In this document: piece by piece, positions 13,105 to 27,600 of the stretch
How the letters are laid out: every line of letters starts with the position of its first letter
Numbering within the stretch: the first letter of the stretch is position 1
Assembly: GCF_037975245.1 (NCBI RefSeq)
Contig: NC_092568.1
Coordinates: 42,211,631 to 42,275,630, forward strand
Origin: Apostichopus japonicus
Taxonomy: Eukaryota > Echinodermata > Holothuroidea > Aspidochirotida > Stichopodidae
DNA: 64,000 nucleotides
Reading direction: 5' to 3'
The notes under the pieces: model-generated
What the model was told of the DNA's origin: nothing
The model's database searches: none
Seen by the model: the letters and a program-made list of their open reading frames with translations, nothing else
Made by a program: the position numbers and the translations under genes

Positions 13105-13486
13105 GAGTTTAGGAGGTTACGTGGGGACTTGGTTCAGGTTTTCAAGATTGTGTATGGTTTTGACAATTTTATCCTTTACCGACTTTTTCATGTTTAAATA
13201 GTAGTTGTACCAGAGGTCATTGTCTTAAACTCCAAAAGTCACAAAGTAGGATTAATATTCGGCATAACTTTTTTTCTAATAGGGTTGTGAATGAGTGGAA
13301 CGGTTAACCTGAGAAAGTTGCCACCTGCAAGTAGTGTCAATTGGTTTAAGAATGCTTTGGACAAGCACTTTAAGCATTGTAATCGGGTCTGAGTGTTTGC
13401 GTCTTCAGTTTTTCTCTCCTATAGGGTCCTTGATGGGGACTTGAGTGTCCCTCATGATCCTTTTTTCTACTAAACTAAACTAAACT
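13105..13486 (+). mobile_element. LINE 3' end (CR1/Jockey-like ORF2 tail), decayed
   Basis: Plus-strand translation gives RRLRGDLVQVFKIVYGFDN, then, after stops and frame changes, TRGHCLKL, NFFSNRVVNEWN and ASSVNWFKNALDKHFKH. This is the typical C-terminal tail of endonuclease-reverse transcriptase LINE proteins. The copy ends in an A-rich simple repeat (taaac)n at 13471-13486, like a LINE 3' terminus. The reverse transcriptase core is missing, so it is a 5'-truncated fossil. Confidence 0.8.
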
Positions 13487-14742
13487 GTCATCTGCGTGGG
13501 GTCCAGGGGCCGGCACAAGGCCCCTAGGTGGAATTCAGGAGCGAAGGCTCCGGAAGCCATAAGATAATTATGGTTGATTTTTGAGGCTTCAGAGCTTTCA
13601 ATTTTTATCCAATCGGCGGATATTTTAGCCTTGCAAAATGATATTAAAGTGTTCAACATATTGCATATGATTAACCTACCATTGATTCGTTGGGTAGGAA
13701 TTATTTAAGTAGGTAGTTCTTTTTCTTTTATATTTTTTGTTTGTCTTTTGTATCGCACATGGAGTATTTTCTTTCCATTTTAGAGTATATATATTAGCCA
13801 ATTCTTTTTCTTTATTTTTTGCGGTATCGTACATAGAGCACTTCATCTCCTTTTAAGAGTAAATAATATAACGATGAGATTTTGACAGTAGGGTTCAGTT
13901 TTTCATCCTTCCAATTGCTTTGTCTGAAGTTCTCATTTTGGTCTGCACTATTCTTTCAACAGTACAGTTTAATAAAATTGTTATGAAGCTCAGTTTCATC
14001 GACTTCGGTGTCATTCATTCACTCACTACAAAAGTGTCTGTCCAGCACCATAGTCCATCGGTTTTATTTGCATTAATCGGTATAGAATTATGGAATTTCG
14101 ATTAGGCCTATTCTAACAACTGATCAGTATGTGTGAGGTTTACACGTACGATATTGAAATCGGATTAACTTCGGACAGTCGATATAATGATGGTATAAAT
14201 TAGTTATAAAGATAAACATGATATAACAAGCATGCATGGTAGCAGATTATCTCGTTGGGTAACGTGTGTGGCGAAGGGATGGGGTGAGGGTCTCGTAGCG
14301 ATGACAGAAAGCAATATGATAAGAGATATTTAAATTGTGACACAATTGGCTGGTACGACTTTGAGAATTCACGTCGACTACGGAATAACGTGTTACATGC
14401 CCAGAGGTGTTAGGTGGGGCTGGGGTAATGAGGGGGGCCAGGCGGCTTATCCGGCTATAAAGGAGGGGAAGAGAAACCAGAGCGCTGATCGTTAGATTGA
14501 TCGGACAGCAACGAGTTGTAACAGAAACTGTCCTTGCGCCCTCTATTACGACAATCAAAATTTTGTGGGGTCTACTAAATAGTTCACCCATTACAAACGT
14601 CATCTGCAAAATGGTTTAAACTGAGCCATTATATGCATTTGTAATTTTCGACCAATATTTGTTTGCCCACCGATGTCCTTTAGGGGGGAGGGGGTGCAAT
14701 ATATGTGACTGCCCCCCCTCCTTCCTGCTGGTTACGCCACTG

Positions 14743-15617
14743 ATGGTAGGTGCGATACGAGAAGGCATAAAACAGTGTATAGCTGTTAGTGTCCGCTCTT
14801 CAACCATTAATGTCCCGGTTCAGAACCAAAAAAGAAACCAGATTCTCCTGAGGTTATCAAAATTAATGTGCCATGGCGGTTCTCATGAGTTTATCAAACT
14901 CAGGGTGCAATCTTATTGAGTGAAGTCTTCCGCGGATCAAATGAAAAATAGTAACCGAGGTGATGTAAAACGACACTTTTGAAATAGTAATAGCGGTCAA
15001 GGACGCAAGCACTTATTTGTACTAAGGGTTGGAAGGGGGAATATATCTCGGGCGTCTCGGACTATATGGCATGGAAGGGTAGATGGGCAGGGTGAGTGAG
15101 GCGCGTTGGGGGCGGGGAGATCCATCACTTGCCTTACTACAGCCCTCTATATTTCCTTTGTGATAACATATGTAGGCCTATATGCCTCACTGTACATTGT
15201 GATAAAAACAATTTCAGTACCTGGCTTCCATGAAGGCATGAGCCAAACTTTACGAGTGCACGAAGTCACCTTTAAAACGTCCCTCAAATTAAACAGAAAG
15301 TATTTGTTGTCACCTCTGCTCCCCACCCAATGGTTATTGTTAGTGTTACTGCCTAGATAGCCTATGTACATTGGAATAACCATGGAAACTGACATCAAAT
15401 GTGTATAAGCGTTGTAAACTAAACCCTTACATCTTCATCATCGCTATCAGAGCTGCTTTTATCAATCATGCATGTCTTAGTATTTCTACTGTATTATACC
15501 GGTACATCGGAGACACGTTAACAATGATGCGTTACATTTCAACTCTACCGGGCATACTGAAGTTGTTAAAGGACGAAGACGGATTCAATTGTTTGTATCA
15601 TAAACTTTGGAAAACTA
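14743..15617. other. 5' flank of the Moco G-domain gene
   Basis: No convincing coding exon. It must hold the 5' UTR and promoter of the gene starting at 15618. The last in-frame stop before that ATG is at 15567. Confidence 0.4.
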
Positions 15618-18600
15618 ATGGACAAGAAAATGGACACAAATGTTGGAAACTTCCGATTTGGGATATTAAAAGGTAATAGGAATAAGTAATTATTTGATGC
15701 TTGAAAACTAAAATACAAAAACTACATGTATTGAAATCATTCTCTCGTCACTGCAGCTCAACACTATGATAGCCATTCTTACTGAACGCAGTATCGGCAA
15801 CAAGCTTAAGTAACCCTAATGAAATATCTTATGGCAAATAGCAAGTCTGTTGTTGTTATATTCTTTAGTTTTTGGTTATTTGCTGGATGGTATAACCGAC
15901 ATATAATCTGTATAATATGAACCGTTTTAAATACTTCACGCATGAACTTCTGTTGAATAAATAGCTTTCATCTAATTTGTTAAAAACTAATTATACATAT
16001 GAACGTGAAACAGTGGTTCAGTCTTCATTAGATATACCCAGATACTGCATGGGCCTATGTGATATAGAGTTGTGTGTTACTACAGTGAATGCCTATGATT
16101 GGTAAACTTTCATGGTTCTCTTACAGTGATGTGATCTTATATGATACGAGCGCTTATACATCCCTGCTATTCAGAGTCGTATTGCATCACTCAAAGAAAA
16201 TTCATGTTGTCCAGCGAATGGACTGTATGTTTGCCTTTCTATGATTTTGCATTTTGAAGATTGTAACAGTTAATCTTGAAGTTTTCTAAGAAAGTGAAAG
16301 TTGTTGCAGGGTTGGTTTATATGTGACCAACTCTCTAGCTTCTGATTGGGTAACGGTGGATCTGAGCTCTTCTTGTTTCAGGGTGTCCGTGTCTCGCCAG
16401 TTCAATGTTAATATAGTTACCACTGTTAATCAAAATCTACTGACTGATCAAACAGAACAAAGACATTAGTTGATTGTAAACAAACACTGTTTGGGACTTA
16501 TTCTCCCGTCGTGTTCTGTATACTAGGTTAACAAAAGAACGAAGAATTAAAAATGCATTACTGATAAGGGAGTAACACCACAATTCGCATATTGTTAGTC
16601 TATGCGCATGCGTGAGATAATAACGCTGGTAACCCACACTACACACAATAATCAGGCATTATGGGAGTATTATTATGAGTAAACGGTTCCTTCATATCTT
16701 ATTATATCGGTCAATGTATTGTATAATACATATGTAAGGCATCATAACACATCGACATGGTTGGCTATACTTTGAAGCCGAATATTACTCAAACGTGCAA
16801 TTTGCATGCATATAAGTAAGCTCCGTGAATCTCATGTAGAGTAGAGCGGATAATTTTTTTTAAATCATTTATGAAACATTTTGGTGTACCGAACTATACG
16901 ATATACATTATTATTACCAATAAGACCTATATAATGACGTTATTGAATGGGCTAATTGCATTGATTGATTGTATGTCACTTCGTTCTCCGTTGTTACAGT
17001 GAGCGATCGTTGTCATCAAGGTGTAACTAAGGACACCTGTGGGCCGGACCTTAAGGCTTTGGTGGAGGACAGAAAAGGGTAAATAATCATTTAATTGGTT
17101 TATTTTTAAGTTTCTGCGGAGAAGAAAGATGATTTGGGGCAGTGGCGGCGGAACCGGGGGGGGGGCTTGGGGGGCTCAGCCCCCCCAATGAAAAAGTTGA
17201 GGGGGCAAATGCATGATAAGCCCCCCCAATATTTACCAAGGCTCCGAAACGTGCATCTGCCCATTTTTTAATGCATACTTGTCGATCTGTCCGATGCACA
17301 CGTATGCTATATAGGTGTAATAATTAAATATGATAATTGATTGTCTGTATCATGCCTCATCGAATATTAGTGTTTTAAATAAGAGGGTAATAAGCTAAAC
17401 GCTACACTCATCAACATTTGCGTTTACACTACGAGTACACGCAAGGCGTGGAACATGGCTTTATGTTCAAAGGCAATCAATTATTAAACGAACAAAAGCA
17501 CAATATTAGCATTTCACCGGTACTGTATAGGGTACATGCATTCATGACACGATGACAGTGCTAGGTCATAGAAATTTGTTGGCAACTGCACATGGTTTTG
17601 GAATTACCCATTTGTTGGCATAATGAAATGTTTTCTGTGTTTTCTTATGACATTTATTTAATTCAGGGGCGTCGGAGCCGGTACGGGCAAATATTCACGA
17701 CGCAAAAAAAAAAAGTAGGACTAAAAAATGGAAAAAAAATCTCGGAGGTATATGTTTCAATAATTTTCAATAATGATGACGGTAAGTAGGCTAAAAGTGA
17801 CTACTCTGGCATGGCAGACGTCTTGTTTTCAAGCTCGGGAAGTGCCATTTCCTGCAATCTGGGAGGCACATTTTCAAAATTTTCTCCATTACGCTACGCG
17901 CCAACCATGCTGGCGCGTAGCGTAGTTTGACCTACCAAATGTCCCCCCGATAATTATGATAGTATGCCACACTCTGAACCGCCGTACCAATCAAAAATAG
18001 CTTCCGACGCCCTTGTAATTATTGCATTTAATTGCAAGTAGTAATTTACTACACTCAAAAACGTCTTTGCGAGTACACGTCGAGTAATAGCTACTCTCTG
18101 CACCATCGAATATACAAATTAGAATGTTTTTACATATTTTTACGTGCAATCTGAGAAATTGCAGGCTTGAGAACCATGTTTTAAAGCCCGGTCACACTAC
18201 AGCGATATTTTATCGGAATACGGTCCGATTTTTCCGATTTTAGGCCGAAGAGTGAGGTTTGTGGTAGTGAATGTAATGAACTCAGTGGAATATTCGAATA
18301 CCTACTCCAAATCTGAGGGGTTCTGGAACGGACTACATTCTGAAGTGACGTCACATCGAAAAACGATAAAAATCGTAAGAGAAATCGGATAGCTTTCCGA
18401 TAAAAGGAAACGGAGTCAATATCAAAAGTTAGGAGAGGGCTATTCCACATCGGAATGGCTCAACAGATAGCAAATCAGGTCCTTTATCACTGTGGCTAGA
18501 AGACCCGAACGAAAAACTGGCAGTTTCGATTCCTCCGGGAAAATCGGATAGTATTCCGATAAAATATCGCTGTAGTGTGACCTGGCCTTTAGGGCTAGGT

Positions 18601-21600
18601 ATTCATAGCATAAAACACTCGGGAAGTGCCGTTTCCGGCCATCTGGGGGGTTTGAAAAACCCCAAATTTTATTGTTCGCTCCGCGCCAACCGATGGTGGC
18701 GCTCCGCTTAGATAGTCTCCACATATTAGCCCCCCCCCCCCCCCCAATAATTTTCCCGTTCCGCCGCGCCTGATTTGGGGTAAACATGATCAGTATTAGG
18801 TCGCGGTTAAATTCAGAAATAAGCTTGGACGAACAATTTAGATTATTTGCTCCTTAGAAGAAATTTAAGTCTTGGCCATATCTCAAATTGTTACAAAATG
18901 ACAAGAAGCGACATATGTATGCCCCGCTGGGACCTACGCTACAAGCCCCAATACTCTCTGGTTCAGGGCTAAATGAAATTGAACAAACTCAGTGTTATCT
19001 GATCAGTTTAAAGGCTTTCGATTTTCGATATCTTTTCCCTGAAATAATCTTAAAATATAAACTGAAATGGAAAATGAGAGAATTCCATTAATTCATACTA
19101 CAGTATTCTGTATTGTGTACCAGATTGAGAAATAGCACAGTCTTGTGTACTTTTGTAGGACTAATAGTAACAGTTGCCGGCAATCAAGTATCACAAGATT
19201 TTACCCAGACGGAAATAACTTCTTTTTCATGGAAATCGCCCATACGTGATGTGATAACGTCCTGTTATTGTATTGTTGTGTCACAAACCCACCGACGTCG
19301 CTTGTGCCGTTTTGCCCTTCATCATATTGTTTGTCCCAATCACATGCGCAGTATAACCAGTACGTAACGCATTGCATGTTTGTTCATAAACAAAATCATA
19401 TAAACTATGATTGAGTAGTAATACACCAGCACAGTAGTAATTTATTGTTATTAAAAAATGCAGGAAATTCCAGGCGCGGCGGAACGGAAAAATTATTGGG
19501 GGGGCTAATGTGTGGAGACTATCTAAGCGGAGCGCCACCATCGGTTGGCGCAGAGCGTACAAGAAAATTTTGGGTTTTTTTCAAACCCCCAGATGGCCGG
19601 AAACGGCACTTCCCGAGTGTTTTATGCTGCGAAACCTGGCCCTAAAATATGGGTCTCAAGCCTGCAATTTCTCAGATTGCACGTAAAGTCTGTAAAAACA
19701 TTGTAATTTGTATATTCGATGGTGTTTTAAGAGAGTAGCTATTACTCGTAGTGTACTCGCAAAGACGTTTTTGAGTGTAGTAAGGGCAGTGGCGGGGCTA
19801 GGGGTATTGGTCGGGGGGGGCAAGAATGGTCTGTAGGGGCGCTTTCGACACTATCTTAGCGGAGCGCCACCACAGGTTGGCGCGGAGCGTACAGAAAATT
19901 TTTGAGTAAAGATACTCCCGAGATTGCAGGAAATGACCCTTTCCGGGGCCTTGCTAATTTGCAGATAAACGGAGAATAAATAGGTGTCGTCGCCAATTTC
20001 TCGGAAAATACACCGACAGAATATGACAAATGTCAATAGGTATATGAGAGCGCAATAAAATAGTCAAAAATCGCGAATAAGTAAAAAGTAGTGAAAAGCT
20101 GAAAAGGGCGCCAGCAGTCCATTTGAGTCCGTCAGGGGGGGGGGGGCATCCACCCCTGACTGTATATATGGACGCTCGATCCGCCACTAAGTAAGGGGAT
20201 GTTGGAGAACTGGCTGAAATGAGGCAAGTCATTGGCCTAAGACGAAGTTGTGTTACGCTTACCGGTACTCACACTCACTGCTTCCACTTTTCACGGGGCG
20301 TGAAGACGCGGTTGGGATGACAATGTGGTCTATAGCCAAGGGACGGGCCGAGGGTCCCCCAGCAATTACTAAAATTATTACACCTATAGAGTATACGTGT
20401 GCATCGGACAGATCGACAAGTATGCATTGAAAAATGGGCAGATGTACGTTTCGGATCCTTGGTAAATATTGGGGGGGCTAATCAAGCATTTGCCCCCTCA
20501 ACTTTTTTATTGAGGGGGCTGAGCCCCCCCAAGCCCCCCCCCCCGGTTCCGCCGCCACTGGGAAATTCCTACGTGCGTGTTTCGATACAAGGTATCTACT
20601 TTGGGATGAAACAGAGCTAGAATTCAATAAAGGGAACTACAGTGAATAAACTTGAAGATATTGTACTGTATACGATTCCTATACGCAATAGGCCTACATA
20701 CTTACATAGCTTCAAGTAACACGAGCACACGTGTTAGCTGACTACACTAATTTTATCTGAATATGCGTTTCATAAAACACTCGCATATGATTGGTTAATA
20801 TATTCAATGAATTCAAAGTACTAAGAGAGAAAATCGTCCAAAACGCAGTTTACGGTCTCTGAACGGTTATGACATTAAATCGGAGGGTCCAGACATGTTA
20901 ACGTCCAAGTTCAAAAGTGGACTTTATTCCAAATTAGGCCTTTGATGTATTTTCCAATTAACGTATAGTTTAAGATAAAAAGATTGCCAAACTATTTAAT
21001 GCAAACAATTCCTGCCACTGTTTCATTGCAGGTTCATTGCAACTGTTGAGGTACTGCGGGTTGTACCAGATGAGCGAGACCAGATTGAGGTAATAATTAT
21101 CGCCCAGCTTTTGTAAAATCATGGAATCTATACAAAGACGCAACCATTATTAACAGAGCTGTAGATGTTCTCTATCTGGCTCTGATTTTAAAGTATGAAC
21201 AGCGGATGACGAAGAGGAGCTTAGCATGTATATGTATCAAACTGAAGGGATGAGATGCGCTTATAACTACCTATAGGTTATATCGATAATATTATTAGCC
21301 ATTCACAGGGATGGACAGGGACAACCAAGGGCCTTCAATTAAATTACACAAATGTCGCCTGCTTGCCTACATGTGACGACTCCTTGTTTTGACGAATGAA
21401 TGAGAGGGACCGTTTTATATATGTCCCGTTTACTGTGATGTAAATTTTTACATGATTAGTGAGAATTGTGTTTCAACGACATCTTTGTGAAACAAGTTTA
21501 GAATACCTGTATTGAAAGTATATTTGGATCCTATTACTATAGTACAAAACTATGGAGATGAAAGACCGTCTTATATTGTGTTGAACGGCCAGAGACTAGC

Positions 21601-24600
21601 CCGCTCCAAGAAGATTGGCATTGGTCAAGGTCCCGCCTTCATGTTTTCTATCCACGTCAACTGCTAAGGGCAAAGTTATCTGAAAGTTCATTAAAAGAGG
21701 ATAGTTTACGATTCCGAAATTAAATGACACTTTACTAACACAGAGTGAATTACATGACAAAAGCTGGGACTATCATATGGAAGAAGCCAATGGTGTAGTT
21801 CAAATACTAAGGGCAAAGTTATCTGAAAGTTCATTAAAAGAGGATAGTTTACGATTCCGAAATTAAATGACACTTTACTAACACAGAGTGAATTACATGA
21901 CAAAAGCTGGGACTATCATATGGAAGAAGCCAATGGTGTAGTTCAAATACTAAGGGCAAAGTTATCTGAAAGTTCATTAAAAGAGGATAGTTTACGATTC
22001 CGAAATTAAATGACACTTTACTAACACAGAGTGAATTACATGACAAAAGCTGGGACTATCATATGGAAGAAGCCAATGGTGTAGTTCAAATAAATAGTTA
22101 TTAATTTTGCTGGCAAATCAAAGAAGGATCACCAATTAAAAGTTCAGCAACCATGTCAACACTGCTCAAGATAAGAGACAACTTGTCTTTTCGAGGTCTC
22201 AACATGATTTGGAATCGACACCGTAGCATCCAAGAAAGTATTCAATATATCATGAGGGAGGGGGAGGGGGGCGCAATTACAATATTTTTACTGAGCTAAG
22301 AACATATGTCGTCCAGGGAGGGGTCTTATGAAAGGGGTGGCTCCTTTTTTGGGGAAATTTTTTTATAGAATGGCGGTCGCGTAGTTGTAAAATGAATATA
22401 GTGCTATATTTTACAACCTTTGTAAGAATGTTAAACTATTTTTCACTGCGTTGGTTGTACGGCACATGCATGTTTTATATTTATATACTATACACTATAG
22501 GATTTTATTATCTGACATAAGGGGGGGGCGAGGGGCGTCTGAGCCCCTCATTATATGATATCTTCCGTACTAACACTAAATTTTATTACCGTTTATAATA
22601 CTATTCAAGTGATTGAGAGGACTGCAACCTCGCGCTGCCTGGGATATAAAATAGGGACGCATTAGAGCATGGAAGGGCTTCTGGAAATTGGGATAAAAGA
22701 AAAGTGTTTCTCATAATATATGAAAGGAGATATGAAGAGTGCAAAATGTGGGTCCGGTAACCTAATTGTCCGCGGTACCCAACGTGGCCCTCGACGCCTC
22801 TGCTACAGAGTCTATTGTGCCGTAAATGATGAACTAACCTTTATCTCGTTAGGAATGATAACGGAAGGTCTAAATCTTGAGAAAAGACAACAGGCCTAGA
22901 TGCAGGCTCTTGCGGAATAAATGTACTGCGAGGCCTAAGTCTAAATGTTAATGTATTGTTGAGAAAAAAAAGTACGGGAACTTTTTCTTCAAGTTATGAT
23001 AATAGCCCAAACCTTAACACTACTAGTTTTGTCCAAAGGTATTTGTGTAGCGGGTGAACTAAGAATATTTAAACCACAAATAGTTGGAAAGCAGGGCGTC
23101 AAGTTGACCAAGTTGACTAAAACGGCAAATTTTCCAGATTGGTTGAATGTTGTTTTCCATTTACACTAATGTTCAGGAATATTGAAAGCATTATATTATT
23201 TTATCATTAAATCAGCGGTATTACAAAGAACCGCTGATTGCACGTGCCATCGCATTGGGCTTATTTTGTGTCTAACACCCCCCCCCCACATCTCCACTCT
23301 TCAACCCGCCCACCCCTTGGCTTCCAAGGTACATACCGATTATCATAACACGAATTGCATCTTTAAACAGAGGGCGCTAATGGAATGGAGTGATGACCTC
23401 ATGTTAGATGTAATTCTAACCACTGGTGGAACAGGATTTTCAGCCAGAGACGTTACTCCAGAGGTACATATCTGTATATCCTTATTCGTGTTAGCAAGAA
23501 TGCCAATGTTCTAGTTTGAAGCTATCATATGAGGATGAGAAATTAATAACGGAGTAGGTGTGCCTTTATACACATACTGTACAGTGGCATCTGGGGGAGG
23601 GGGGGGGGGGACGGGCTGGATGGCACAAAGAGTTCGAGTGGGGGGAGTTTCTCGCGTGTCTAACACCCCCCCCCCCCACATCTCCACTCTTCAACCCGCC
23701 CACCCCTTGGCTTCCAAGGTACATACCGATTATCATAACACGAATTGCATCTTTAAACAGAGGGCGCTAATGGAATGGAGTGATGACCTCATGTTAGATG
23801 TAATTCTAACCACTGGTGGAACAGGATTTTCAGCCAGAGACGTTACTCCAGAGGTACATATCTGTATATCCTTATTCGTGTTAGCAAGAATGCCAATGTT
23901 CTAGTTTGAAGCTATCATATGAGGATGAGAAATTAATAACGGAGTAGGTGTGCCTTTATACACATACTGTACAGTGGCATCTGGGGGAGGGGGGGACGGG
24001 CTGGATGGCACAAAGAGTTCGAGTGGGGGGAGTTTCTCGCGTGACCTGTTCGGTCATTTAAGGTACTATTGCAATAAGCCCCATTCCAAAACACTTGTAA
24101 TCATGGTAAACGGTACTGTTATGAATGGTTCTTTACCCATATTGAACAGTTTATTCCTGAGCTCCATCCGCTAAATTGTTGAAGGGATAGTCCAACTTAA
24201 AATACGTACTTGATCTATTGTAGAGAAAGCCACTATACTCTTAGGCGATAACCCTGTGTGCTATGTTCTCTTTTACAGTACACAAATGTATCGTTCACAC
24301 TTTTGGATGTGTCACTGTTTCTGTAAAATTGTTGCGATTACAGAAAAGCAAAATAATATGATAATATTTAACTAGAGAAGCAATTGGCTGTTATTAATTG
24401 AAAATTCCTGTCAATTACGGATTAACGTCAACCTTTAAAATGCAGTTTGCATGGGGGGGGGGGGGGATAGCAATAATGACAGTGTACCAATGCATTCATT
24501 TTATATCAGATTCGTTTCATATAGTTTTCGTGGTACATCTAACCTTAATTCAGACTGACCAATTATTACAAACTGTATGTGTTCTCAGAATGTATTATCT

Positions 24601-27600
24601 CGGACCATAGTTTGTTAATTCTAATTCCAGGCAACCAGATCCGTTATAGAGAAAGAAGCGACTGGCTTGGCCATTGCAATGCTTACAGGATCGCTAAAAA
24701 TGACACCATTAACAATGTTGAGCAGGTGAGCGTCCCCAAGATGAGCATACAATTGATTTAGTGTTATTACAGGGTGAAGGAGGGTGGGAGAGGAGTTGAT
24801 GAGGGGCAAGGTCGATCGATTTTGTTCCTTATTTTGGGTCATGGAGTACAATTTTCCACTCTCTAGCCATATTATGTAAAGATCACTCATTATTTGCAAG
24901 ACCTCAATCTAATAAGAGATCCCATGGTTACAACCACGTGGTTGCTCCTTAAAATATAGAGCATTCAGTCCATTAAAGAAACTGTTTGTGTCCCACAAAT
25001 TAGTGTAGGCCAATGCTTTGTTTTTGCAATTCTTTGATATTTATTCTACATGCTTGGACAGATATTGGTTAAACTCAAAATGAAGAGGCTAACAACTACC
25101 TTCTATTATTTTGGTCGAGTTTTATTCAATTTCGTGGCGTTAAATTGCAGCTTTATTTATCACGTATTTTTCAGACATCAAAAGCAATGAAAGATATTCT
25201 GATACAACTTTAAAGTAGATATATGCTATGCTGTTCCCCAGTGGCCACACATTTTAGCAAATCTTATAGCGCGTGACGTATAGGAATCGGAAGGAGGCGT
25301 TGGGAGAAGGGGTATTTCCCTGTGAAAAATTTACCAATAAAGCATGGAGATGTATTAAAATGAGATTACAGAGTAATTCCTCTCTTTGATATGTAATTTT
25401 GTGCTTGAAAATTGCTACAAGCGAACGAGAAATAAAGTAAAATGATGAACTTTCTCTGAGACTTCGCTTCTGGCATTCCCAACAGACTGCCCCCCCCACC
25501 CCTGTACCTGGCTGTTATTTCCCAACACAATAGATGTACCAGACCCATCTGATCAAATACCTTCATGAGCTACTGAGAGTAGCACTGTATTGTCTAATAT
25601 TATAATTGTACAAACTAAGACTTTCTTCCAGACTGCCTCACCAAACTTAACATTAATTAGCAATTAAGAAGAACAAAAAATCAACGAACATAAGGAAATT
25701 CTATCAGAAGTTCGTGTAAAGTTTTTAAACCATGAGTTTTGTGTTGTTGTTCTATTTATTTATTGGGGGAGGCAGGGGGTGGGGGTTAAGGCGAGTGCAT
25801 GGGATCAAGAACTATTAACTAATAAGTGTATGTCCTGTAACGACATCTAGGAATGCAGACGATATGTGATGATGAATAAAACCGTAACGACATACTTCCT
25901 TTTCTACAGGCCTGTATGCGGTATAAGACGAAGAACATTAATTATAAATCTACCCGGAAGTAGGAAAGGCTCTAAGGTATGCAACTTTTACTTTATTTTA
26001 TACGTGGTGTGACTCATTGCCATACTCTTGTTGGTCATTTCAGTTCAAAATAATTTGAGACAAACCAATTAACAATATGCTGAAACTGGGCATCACGATT
26101 GTTGCTCGTATAGTACTTCGTAGCATGATAACAAACACGGGTGTGTGACGTTTTATACCAGTGTTTGAGTTCAAGTTGGTCTAACAGAGTTATGTATTCA
26201 ACGGTCCCCATTTCATTTCAGCAAAACAAAAACAAAAATGATAATAGGATGTTAACGTGAGTTGTAGATTTGAAGTCATCTTCAACTTCTCGGCATAGAA
26301 CAGACCGACATTTTCAAGGATTCAGTTACTTGCAATAAAAGGGGAAAGCTTTAAAAAGTTACTGCCAACAAAATGAGAAAACCCTTACCGTACAATTTGC
26401 AGATTAATATCCTAACATGATAATTCTCTCTCGATAATCGTCAATTCTTTATCGAGTATTGCTCGAATAAATTAAGACAATTAATCAAACTAAGACAACA
26501 CTCTAGATTCAGGTAATCATGATTCATTAAGCGAATTATATCTGATCCTGCACATATCGTTGCAAAAGCACTCTCGTTTCATTATTCATGAAATATAAAG
26601 ACGAATTATTACATTTGACGTTTCTGGACTTTAACTTCACTTTGTGTGACATGAAACTTGAGCAGTTAATGATCTACAGTATGCGATTTCAATATATCGG
26701 AAATGAACGTAAAAACATAATGAATCCATTAGATAATAACAGTGATAACAGTAATAACCAGGTGCGTATCCAGGGGGGGGGCGTTGTGGGCGCGCGCCCC
26801 CCGGGTAAGGAAAAGAGGAGAAAAAAAGAGAGAAGAAAAAAAGGAAAAGGAGAGGGAAAAAAGAAAAGGAGGAGAGAAAGGAAGGGAAAAGAAAAAGAAA
26901 AAAGAGAGAAAAAGGAGGGAGTAGAAGATAGCCAAGACCTCGGAAAGAGAAAGAGGAACAGTCATAGTTAAAGCGCTGATCCCTATTATATACACAGGGT
27001 AGCCAGCGACAGATCAAGGATTACGGAGCGGTGTGCGCCTCACCCTACCCCTTATACCGACAACTCCATTTTTGACGTTTCCATTTTTCCTCTCTCACTA
27101 ATGTATCTATATAAATACTATATATGGTCTATCATAACGCGTGTGTGTATGGACGCCTTAAACAATTGTACAATTGTGCTATATGGAACCAACTGTGGCT
27201 GGTCTTGAACTCGACCGAGTCGTCGGGGAACATGACGCATTTCGGGAAGGGGGCGACCGCACTCCCCCCCCCCCCCCCCGAGCAAATTTTCTTTATAACA
27301 TCGCTAGTAATTTCAAAATAGACAATGCTTAGCAGGCGCGTATCCAGGATTTTCAAACCCGGGGGGCGCGAATTACTATCTAAGCGGAGCGCCACCATCG
27401 GTTGGCGCGCAGCGTACAAGAAAATTTCTGGTTTTGATACCCCCCAGATCACCGGAAACGGCACTTCTCGGGCTTGAAATGACCAACCAGATGTACACTT
27501 TTTGCCTGAGAACCAAGTATTTCCTAATAGTTTTTTTTCTCATCCATAACCTTTTTGAAGATTGTCAACCCGGCACACGTCATGTTCGACCTGATCGCAT

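Larger units (their letters stand above)
12561..14742. mobile_element. Old DNA transposon, decayed ends
   Basis: The left end ATTGGCGTAACCAG and right end CTGGTTACGCCACTG are inverted copies of a CAGTGGCGTAACCAG-type terminus. The 8 bases outside each end (GTGATAGA and ATGGTAGG) match at 5 of 8 positions, all differences being transitions, as expected for an aged duplication. G-rich stretches lie just inside both ends. It contains a dispersed repeat and a LINE tail. The 120-codon minus frame at 14247-14609 inside it shows no known domain. Confidence 0.4.
17140..18772 (-). mobile_element. DNA transposon family D, copy 3, 8-bp TSD
   Basis: Ends CAGTGGCGGCGGAACCGG (left) and the complement of CAGGCGCGGCGGAACGGG (right). 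It is flanked by the perfect 8-bp duplication ATTTGGGG (17132-17139 and 18773-18780), as expected for hAT-type insertion. It starts only 61 bp after Moco exon 2. It carries two later insertions (17664-18015 and 18184-18588) and lacks the family E insertion found in the other two D copies. No transposase was seen. Confidence 0.9.
23268..24043 (+). repeat. Tandem segmental duplication containing Moco exon 4
   Basis: Two units, 23268-23655 and 23656-24043, are the same apart from the lengths of a C-run (23278/23667) and a G-run (23595/23985). Each carries the full exon 4 with acceptor and donor. Each ends in the G-rich start of the dispersed repeat (cacaaagagttcgag), and the junctions fall at a shared gtg, suggesting unequal exchange or replication slippage there. 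Confidence 0.95.

Noticed and set aside
14247..14609. 120-codon minus-strand frame
   Set aside because: Lies inside a decayed transposon and shows no known protein signature.
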